Shown here in pieces: positions 50,707 through 56,552 of a DNA stretch of 56,552 nt. Where the stretch lies: contig JAHPYZ010000022.1 in NCBI GenBank assembly GCA_019058425.1, forward strand, positions 1-56,552, in the 5' to 3' direction. Below the pieces are notes generated by a model. The model searched no databases and was not told where the DNA came from. It worked only from the letters and a program-made list of their open reading frames with translations. Each line of letters begins with the position of its first letter. Positions within the stretch are counted from its first letter, which is position 1. The translations under genes were made by a program, and so were the position numbers. The stretch is from Promethearchaeota archaeon (GTDB lineage: Archaea > Asgardarchaeota > Lokiarchaeia > Sigyniarchaeales > SOKP01).

Positions 50707-52083
50707 TCAAAAATCATTAAGAGCTAGATTAATTCTTTTTACTAATTCTGGAATTTTGCTTAGATCAATAGAACAATAAGCAATCCTCACTCCATTAATA
50801 TTCTCATCTAATTTTTCGACGGGAATAATCCCTACTTTATATTTGTTTAATAAGTGATCTGCAAATTCTGTTGCTTTTATTTTATCAGGATTTAAATTTA
50901 CAAAAACAAAAAATCCACCTGAATTAGGATCGATTGAAATTATAGGATTATTTATCTTTAATAATTCGGAATTGATATTCTCATACCTGTGTTTAAGTAA
51001 ATTGTTAACTGGCTCTCGTGATTTAATGATTTGATCCATGCCTTTCTCCTGAAACAGTTTATGGACGAGTACTTGGTAATAACTATTGCAATTCGATATT
51101 GTCGCCCGAATAAATCCTTCAAGTTTATTATGTATTTCTTCCTTTAATTTTTGTAATTCTTCATCGTTCTCTATCCAAGATGGCTTTAAACCAATTGTTA
51201 TAAAACCGATTCGCCCACCATAGATCAGTAGCTCTTTCGTTATTCCATCTAATTTAATTGGTATTACATTTCCATCTAATTGGTGAAGATCATAAAAGAG
51301 TGATTTGTTTAAAACATTCTCCTTATAAATATAAGGCTCATATGCATCATCAACTAATACAATTATGGGTTTTTTGATAAATTCTTGGACCTCTTTTAGC
51401 ATTTCAACGAGATTGGAAGCTTCTTCCTTTTCGGGAACATATCCTGTAGGATTATTCGGGAAATTTAATAGAATCACAACTTTATCTTGAATTTTAGCAA
51501 TGTCTTTAATCGCAGTTTTCAAACCTTCAATGTTCATTTCTTTTTGTTTAAAAAATTCAAAGGATCGTATCTTTGCTCCAATAAATTTTTTGATTATATT
51601 ATCATAATTGCCCCATCTCTTATTAGGAACAATAATAGAATCACTGGGGTCTAAAAACATAACACAAGCTTGAAAAATACCATTTGTTACTCCACCTGTT
51701 ATTATGGGAGTAGTTATAAATTTCTTTAATCTTGATAATAGGACTTCATCTTTTTCTTCATATAGAGATTTCTTGATTATCCAGTCTTTCCAAATTTCTC
51801 TTGTTTGTAGTAAACCACCAATGGATTTATATGGAATCATCTCTTCAATAGAAAATTGGGAATAATCCGTAATTTCTTTGAGATAACATGGTAACCAATC
51901 GGAATCTCCTCCATCAATGAAATCCTTTTCAAAACCATAAGCAGCTCCAAGAGTTCCAACAATTTCTCCCTCTTTTTTTGCTCTTCCAGCCCAAAAAAAG
52001 ATTCCATCAGGGAGATAGATTTTCTTGCCAATTTCTGAAAAATTATTGTATAACGGTGTCTTTTGAATAATGTCAAATTTCAT
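50707..52083 (-). CDS. Class I/II PLP aminotransferase
   Basis: Protein of 458 residues. Core motifs: LLNFPNNPTGY (Asn/PLP), LVDDAYEPYIY with the Asp that pairs with the PLP pyridine, and ITKELLIYGGRIGFI, where the Schiff-base lysine is the K of ITKE. The C-terminal domain holds RVAYC near the end and a substrate-Arg candidate in NGVRIAYCS. It is longer at the N-terminus than most aspartate aminotransferases: residues 15-90 are hydrophilic and include FFWAGRAKKEGEIVGTLGAA, which forms the substrate lid in this subgroup. Amino donor unknown. Confidence 0.87.
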   Translation of the reverse strand: MKFDIIQKTPLYNNFSEIGKKIYLPDGIFFWAGRAKKEGEIVGTLGAAYGFEKDFIDGGDSDWLPCYLKEITDYSQFSIEEMIPYKSIGGLLQTREIWKDWIIKKSLYEEKDEVLLSRLKKFITTPIITGGVTNGIFQACVMFLDPSDSIIVPNKRWGNYDNIIKKFIGAKIRSFEFFKQKEMNIEGLKTAIKDIAKIQDKVVILLNFPNNPTGYVPEKEEASNLVEMLKEVQEFIKKPIIVLVDDAYEPYIYKENVLNKSLFYDLHQLDGNVIPIKLDGITKELLIYGGRIGFITIGLKPSWIENDEELQKLKEEIHNKLEGFIRATISNCNSYYQVLVHKLFQEKGMDQIIKSREPVNNLLKHRYENINSELLKINNPIISIDPNSGGFFVFVNLNPDKIKATEFADHLLNKYKVGIIPVEKLDENINGVRIAYCSIDLSKIPELVKRINLALNDF

Positions 52084-52200
52084 AATTAATAGAACACTTT
52101 TTAAAAATTATAAAGAAACTTATCTATGAATAAATAATTTTAGAATGCAATTGAAATTTATTTGCTGAATTTAAATATTAGATTAAATTAAAAAAAAAAT

Positions 52201-52662
52201 ATGAGTAATCAAAATAATTTTGAGGATTCCGATAAAGAAAAAGTAGATGAAAACTTTTTTTCAAAAGGCTGGAAAAATTTCATTGATGGCGCTAAGGATG
52301 GATTTAATAAGTTTACTGCTTCGTTAGAAAATCAAGCAAAAAAGAATGAAGAATTTTGGGAAGAAAATAAAGAAAAAGTTGATGGATTCTTCAATAAGGT
52401 AAAACAAGATTGGGATAATAAATTGAAGCAATGGAATGCTGAAATGGAACAACGTAATTTAGAAACAAAAGAACAATGGGAGGCTCGTAAATCAAAAATC
52501 CAAAATGATATAAAAACATGGCAGGAAAGAACACAGGAAAAATGGGAAGATGGAGTGAAAGCAGTTAGAAAGGGTTTTTTTCGACTTTATTTATGGGCTT
52601 TACTGCTAATTATTCCAGTAATAGTAATAGTGGTTATAGTAATCCGAGTCTTAGGAATTTAA
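52201..52662 (+). CDS. Trp-rich amphipathic tail-anchored protein
   Basis: Protein of 153 residues. Acidic, hydrophilic lead (1-20), then a long helix (22-120) where Trp recurs at irregular but frequent spacing (GWKNF, EEFWEEN, QDWDNKLKQWNAE, KEQWEARK, KTWQERTQEKWED). A basic hinge VRKGFFR and a single C-terminal TM (about 130-151) follow. The helix is highly charged with regular hydrophobic Phe/Trp/Val, as in apolipoprotein- or perilipin-like lipid-surface helices. It abuts the LysE gene (stop codon then ATG with no gap), so the two are translationally coupled. Function unknown. Confidence 0.68.
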   Translation: MSNQNNFEDSDKEKVDENFFSKGWKNFIDGAKDGFNKFTASLENQAKKNEEFWEENKEKVDGFFNKVKQDWDNKLKQWNAEMEQRNLETKEQWEARKSKIQNDIKTWQERTQEKWEDGVKAVRKGFFRLYLWALLLIIPVIVIVVIVIRVLGI

Positions 52663-53319
52663 ATGATTGAAATCTTTACTGTTTCATTTGTAGTTGCTCT
52701 TACTGGTGCATTATCTCCTGGACCAGTATTAACATTCACAATTTACAAATCCTTTAAAAGTAAAAATCCCTTCACAGGTATTTTTATAGTAATGGGTCAT
52801 GCGCTTTTAGAATTTTCTTTAATTATCTTATTATTATTAGGCATTTCCTTTTTGTTCCAAAATGTTGTTTTCTTGACAAGTATTGGTATAATTGGTGGCG
52901 CTTGTTTAATTACATTCGGTATCCTTACTATAAAAGATGTTTGGAACAAACAATATGAATTAAAGTTCAATTTGGATGATGAAAATATGAAAGGTTTTAA
53001 GGGTAACAGTTTTCTCGGTGGTATGTTTTACTCAATAACCAATCCATACTGGACTTTCTGGTGGGCTATAACAGGCGTAACTCTCATGATTACATTAAAG
53101 GTGTCATTTCAAAATCCAATAGGGCTCTTATTGTTCTTTCTTGGACACGAATTAGGTGATTTTGTATGGTATGTTCCAATTTCTTTTTTTACCTATTTTG
53201 GTGGTAAATCCCTAAATCCCAAGGTTTATAAGTACATTTTGATTGTGTGTGGAGGTTTTATGATTACTTTTGGCATTTATTTAATTCTTAATATTATAAT
53301 CTTCCCTCCCAGTGTATGA
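52663..53319 (+). CDS. LysE/RhtB-family exporter
   Basis: Protein of 218 residues, the standard family size, with about six TM helices. The signature FVVALTGALSPGPVLTFTIY (residues 5-24) is the LysE family loop with Pro-Gly-Pro, followed by GHALLEFSLIILL and a central loop YSITNPYWTFWWAITG. It exports amino acids or related small molecules. Begins immediately after the stop codon of the tail-anchored protein gene, so expression is probably coupled. Confidence 0.88.
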   Translation: MIEIFTVSFVVALTGALSPGPVLTFTIYKSFKSKNPFTGIFIVMGHALLEFSLIILLLLGISFLFQNVVFLTSIGIIGGACLITFGILTIKDVWNKQYELKFNLDDENMKGFKGNSFLGGMFYSITNPYWTFWWAITGVTLMITLKVSFQNPIGLLLFFLGHELGDFVWYVPISFFTYFGGKSLNPKVYKYILIVCGGFMITFGIYLILNIIIFPPSV

Positions 53320-53375
53320 TTATCAAATTAACTAGGATTTCACATTATAAAATGACCTAAATTAAATTAGGATCT

Positions 53376-55427
53376 CTAATATCCTTCTAACTCATGATCT
53401 TCCTCACTTTCAAAGAGATCTGAGTGAGGTTCAAGAAAATGATTTTGACACATTGGACATGAATTATATTTTGAAAGCCAAAATGCTACACATAAATAAT
53501 GGTAAGTACTTGCACAGAAAGGACAAGTGATCACTTTATCTTTAGCAAAATTTATAAACTTGTGGCAAACTGTACATTGAACCTCAGATCTTGAAATACC
53601 CTTTCTTACCTTTACTCTATTTGCAAGAATTGTTTCCAACTTCACTACTTCCACCTGATATAGACCTAAAGAATTACTTAATTGATTAATTTTAGCCCTT
53701 ATCTCAGAAATCCTTTCTTTTAATTCATCCTCACTTAATTTCTCGGCTAAAAATGATGATAATGCAAAATTAAGAGGTAACCCCTCAAATTTTTCTGTCT
53801 GCTCGGTTATTTCCGTGATAGTAGCAAATAGGATTCCTTCTTTTTCAATTAAATCTTTAAAGCTTTTAAATAGTTTATTTAAAAGCAGTGATATAAGAAA
53901 CGTTAGCTGTTGTTTTTTTCGATTTAAACTATCTTCCCAAAATTTAATGACTTGATAAATATCAATATCATTTGATTTCCTAGAATTTAAATTCTTGAAG
54001 ACATCATCTTTAATAGTTTGGATTTTCTGATGATACTCATTTAGTATCTCACTAACTCTTTTTAATTGTGGAAATTCTTCTTTAATAATTAGTGATGTCT
54101 CATCCTCATAGGACCTTATTAGATCATTAACTTCAGAGATTTTATCTGAAACAAACTGTCGTACTTCGACTCTTAATTCTTCATCCTTTACAGTTTTAAT
54201 AAAAGATAAATATTCATTTTTTCTCCGAAAGATTTCAGAAGTTAAATTTGAAAAAATTTTACGTAGTCCAGCAGTTATACTTTCATAAGGATTGAGAAGT
54301 GCCTCAATGTTTAAAACCCAATCTTCAATAGTATCTAAAATTGAAGAAAATGTATCAATTTTTTTGTAATAAAAATTAGCAATTTCTTCAAATTTATCAG
54401 TTTCCATGTTATTTTGAATTTTCTCTTGAAAACCCTTTTCCAAACCAACAATATAATAGTCAACTATTTTAGGTAAAAATTCGCTGATTTTCTGATCTTT
54501 TAGAGTCTTTAGATTAAAACTTGAATCCTTTTCATCTAAAAGTAAATCTTCAATTTCATTTAAAATATCATGATATTTATCCAGAATTAATTCCTTAAGC
54601 AGAGGATTTATGAAATCTTTAAGATTCTCGATAACTTCTTTTCTTTCAAGAATATTAATGAATTCCTCTCCTTGATATTCCTCGAAAATTGTGTTTGAAT
54701 TTAGTAGATAAATCAGGTCAGAATAATATCCAATTTTGTTTTCATCTTTTGAGAGGAAGAATTGATATATATCATCAAAATGAAAAGTTAAAACCTTCTC
54801 ACTTTTATCTTTTTTTCTTTTGGTCAAGAATACGTCGTTTAAACTCTTAATGAAAACAGTAAGTTCTTTTAGCTCTTCCCAGTTTTCTAAATCATTAGGG
54901 ATGTTATTTAACTTATAATTTAAATTCTTAATTTTATTAATTTCCAACCATAACTTTGAAGAATCTTCTTGTATAATTTTAATATCTTTAACGGATTCCT
55001 GAATGTTTGTACTAAGATGAGTGCTCTCCATAAGAAGACCTTCAATTTGTTTTAAAGAGTCTTCTAATAGGTTATTATTCTTAATTATTCTTTTAATGTT
55101 TCTTGAATTTGAATTAAGATTCTGTAAATTGTCGGATATAACTCTTAATTCGTTCAGTATTTCAGTTTTTAAATAAGTAAAATTTGAACTTGTAGGAGAT
55201 AATAAATAATTTTCAGAAAATTTTTTTATATCGTTTAAATAAGCTGAAAATTGATCTAATAGCCCACTAGAAAGATTTAACTTTGTTTTTACATAAGAGT
55301 TTATCTTTTCTCCATCACTATCTTCAGTCTTAAGCTTTCCAAGCGTCTTTTTAATTTCTAAAATTTCATTTTTATTAAAACCATGGATCTCTTTAGCATC
55401 ATTAAAAGTATTATTTGAAATATTCAC
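53376..55427 (-). CDS. Coiled-coil protein with RING/PHD-like C4HC3 zinc finger
   Basis: Protein of 683 residues. Residues 1-600 are long helices and coiled coil with many Leu/Ile heptads and no TM. At 618-660 lies a zinc finger: CTVC, then CPFC 13 residues on, STYHYLC, and SCPMC, that is C-x2-C-x13-C-x2-C-x4-H-x2-C-x10-C-x2-C. The AFWLSKYNSCPMC part is RING-like (H-x2-C..W-L.....C-P-x-C), while the CxxC-x4-HxxC part is closer to a PHD/RINGv spacing. The tail is acidic (FESEEDHELEGY). A RING-type role in ubiquitin transfer is attractive but not proven, because the E2-binding residues are not verified. No ubiquitin gene lies nearby. Confidence 0.75.
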   Translation of the reverse strand: MNISNNTFNDAKEIHGFNKNEILEIKKTLGKLKTEDSDGEKINSYVKTKLNLSSGLLDQFSAYLNDIKKFSENYLLSPTSSNFTYLKTEILNELRVISDNLQNLNSNSRNIKRIIKNNNLLEDSLKQIEGLLMESTHLSTNIQESVKDIKIIQEDSSKLWLEINKIKNLNYKLNNIPNDLENWEELKELTVFIKSLNDVFLTKRKKDKSEKVLTFHFDDIYQFFLSKDENKIGYYSDLIYLLNSNTIFEEYQGEEFINILERKEVIENLKDFINPLLKELILDKYHDILNEIEDLLLDEKDSSFNLKTLKDQKISEFLPKIVDYYIVGLEKGFQEKIQNNMETDKFEEIANFYYKKIDTFSSILDTIEDWVLNIEALLNPYESITAGLRKIFSNLTSEIFRRKNEYLSFIKTVKDEELRVEVRQFVSDKISEVNDLIRSYEDETSLIIKEEFPQLKRVSEILNEYHQKIQTIKDDVFKNLNSRKSNDIDIYQVIKFWEDSLNRKKQQLTFLISLLLNKLFKSFKDLIEKEGILFATITEITEQTEKFEGLPLNFALSSFLAEKLSEDELKERISEIRAKINQLSNSLGLYQVEVVKLETILANRVKVRKGISRSEVQCTVCHKFINFAKDKVITCPFCASTYHYLCVAFWLSKYNSCPMCQNHFLEPHSDLFESEEDHELEGY

Positions 55428-55724
55428 GTTGATTCGACCGATTAATAGCGTTATGGATCTAATAATTAGTAAATTTTTATATAATAAATTTTTATTGGTT
55501 AAAAGTAAAAGGTTATTGCTATTATTAAAAATGTTAGGAAATATTAACAGATTCTAATAAAAATTACTCATGCGAAATTTGGAATAAATCGTTATTGTAT
55601 TAATCAACATTTTAGGGAATTTTTACTTATCTCATAAAGTGGCTAGAAGTATCTTAATAATAGTAATATTAAATAAAAAAAAAATTAGTAAATTATTAGG
55701 TTATCATTATTCTAATTAAAAGTT
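55428..55724. other. Intergenic region, no gene seen
   Basis: About 300 AT-rich bases between the RING-like gene (whose promoter faces this gap) and the 3' end of the secreted-protein gene. Frames under 30 codons only. No repeat or RNA motif recognised. Confidence 0.45.
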
Positions 55725-56249
55725 TCATGGTGGAAGCGATTCAGGAGTTGCAGTGCAAAAATCCACATATAAGTATTGTACTTGATACCAAAGACCAATA
55801 ACCATCAATTGAATATACGCATAATCAATTTGTTTCGAGCTATCAATGTAGTAAATGTGCGCTCCATCTTGTTGCCCTGTCCAAGGATCGCTTGACTCAT
55901 CTGTATAATACACACGTACAGTAACCGTATTGACGGTATCATGAAAATTTAATTTTAATGTATGACAATTAAGATTTTCAAAATACATTTCTAGGATAAT
56001 CCAATGAGAACCCCATATAAAACCTTGAAATTTAGATTTAAGAACAAGTTCATCCTCCTCATCAGCTTGATATAAAGACTCTACATTACCATCTATTAAG
56101 GTTCCAGTATAATCAATTGAGAGGGGAACAATATCACCAGGAAGAGGTGGAACATCCGCATTTACAGGTTTCACAGCAAAACAAACACCCATAAATACCA
56201 TACATATTATTCCTATTGAAAAACTAACTTTTTTCTTGATTATAATCAC
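55725..56249 (-). CDS. Secreted beta-rich protein
   Basis: Protein of 174 residues. A clear signal peptide (basic IIKKK, hydrophobic 8-27, likely cleavage after VNA near residue 31) is followed by about 140 residues of alternating beta-strand (LVLKSKFQGFIWGSHWIILE, TVTVRVYYTDESSDPWTG, YAYIQLMVIGLWYQVQYLY). No TM anchor or lipobox is seen, so the product is probably released or loosely surface bound. The beta pattern is jelly-roll-like, but no family motif is recognised. Upstream 300 bases to the window edge carry no other gene. Confidence 0.65.
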   Translation of the reverse strand: MIIIKKKVSFSIGIICMVFMGVCFAVKPVNADVPPLPGDIVPLSIDYTGTLIDGNVESLYQADEEDELVLKSKFQGFIWGSHWIILEMYFENLNCHTLKLNFHDTVNTVTVRVYYTDESSDPWTGQQDGAHIYYIDSSKQIDYAYIQLMVIGLWYQVQYLYVDFCTATPESLPP

Positions 56250-56552
56250 TTCATTAAATTTCTTTTACTCATAATAAAATTTTTCAGTAAAATTTGTTTA
56301 TCTTTTTACTTTTCTTATAAATTTTTGATTAGATTTGGCAGGAATAAATTATAAGAGAATTTATTTAAACTATGGTATTCATAATTCGGTAGAGAGCAGA
56401 TTCAACTTATGGGATTTATTATGCTATTAATGAAAATTATTATTTAATTTTGAAAATTCAAGAAAATGTTTTATGAAATTTATAATATATCGGAAATAAT
56501 TTAATATTAGGATTTGTGATTTTATTTCCTTATAATTTGAATGTATTCCCTT
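56250..56552. other. Terminal intergenic stretch, no gene seen
   Basis: About 300 AT-rich bases at the window edge, upstream of the secreted-protein gene. The best frame is a TTG-started 31 codons near 56335 without a ribosome site. Nothing else is seen. Confidence 0.45.

Noticed and set aside
56335..56430. 31-codon TTG-started frame near the window end
   Set aside because: No ribosome site, no recognisable motif, AT-rich noise.

Overview
The window is AT-rich (roughly 30% G+C by eye) and reads as a chromosomal stretch of an Asgard archaeon, most likely of the Lokiarchaeota/Promethearchaeota type. The information-processing genes are archaeal: TFB, proteasome-activating nucleotidase with a C-terminal HbYX tail, archaeal/eukaryal-type prolyl-tRNA synthetase, deoxyhypusine synthase and pyruvoyl arginine decarboxylase. 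Mixed with these are eukaryote-signature-type genes: a two-domain gelsolin with a zinc ribbon, a stand-alone longin-like protein, a TPR protein ending in a longin/roadblock-like domain, a coiled-coil protein with a RING/PHD-like C4HC3 finger, a DUF106/EMC3-like insertase, and several small tail-anchored proteins. I saw no rRNA, tRNA, CRISPR array, insertion sequence or phage gene. Genes are mostly single or in short runs on both strands. Leaderless or weak-Shine-Dalgarno starts are mixed with a few clear Shine-Dalgarno starts, some of them on TTG.

Layout. 1-7.3 kb: a truncated MFS transporter, a TrmB-like protein split by a very long coiled coil, a secreted surface protein next to a membrane-anchored double winged-helix regulator with a related ectodomain, a cation-diffusion-facilitator-like transporter flanked by HTH regions, and a nitroreductase. 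7.3-15 kb: a degenerate M24-fold protein, GH57 branching enzyme, the polyamine/hypusine pair (pdaD and deoxyhypusine synthase), an ArsB/NhaD-type permease and a possible RMD1/DUF155-like membrane protein. 14.7-25.7 kb: PAN, a methyltransferase/ATP-grasp fusion, a long gene-poor gap with a tiny acidic protein, a MobA-like transferase, a PLP enzyme with a Cys/Trp tail, glutamate dehydrogenase-type enzyme, crotonase, APC permease and a metallo-beta-lactamase hydrolase. 25.7-34 kb: two small genes (a zinc ribbon of 54 residues and a winged helix of 58), a secreted beta-propeller protein, GPH sugar transporter, ProRS, a UroD-family enzyme, an unknown helical protein and TFB with a palindromic candidate operator upstream.

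34-44.4 kb: a lactate-type module (LarA, TPR/longin-like protein, GlcD-type FAD oxidase with Fe-S tail), then the longin plus tail-anchored pair, then a GlpA-like/FAD-NAD oxidoreductase/DUF1667 operon, a dual-specificity phosphatase and a small protein whose 5' end is interrupted at a poly-A tract. 44.6-56.5 kb: a zinc-ribbon protein, a 4-TM protein, a radical SAM enzyme whose Fe-S motif lies upstream of its first ATG, a membrane-protein cluster (DUF106/EMC3-like, TM zinc ribbon, GtrA-like), a coiled-coil protein facing the gelsolin, an aminotransferase, a Trp-rich tail-anchored protein abutting a LysE exporter, the RING-like coiled-coil protein and a secreted protein.

The candidates most likely to be new biology are the surface-protein/membrane wHTH pair, the longin/tail-anchor pair, the zinc-ribbon module shared by the gelsolin and a small coiled-coil protein, the RING-like coiled-coil protein, and the methyltransferase/ATP-grasp fusion. 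All functions are read from sequence motifs only; nothing was searched or modelled.
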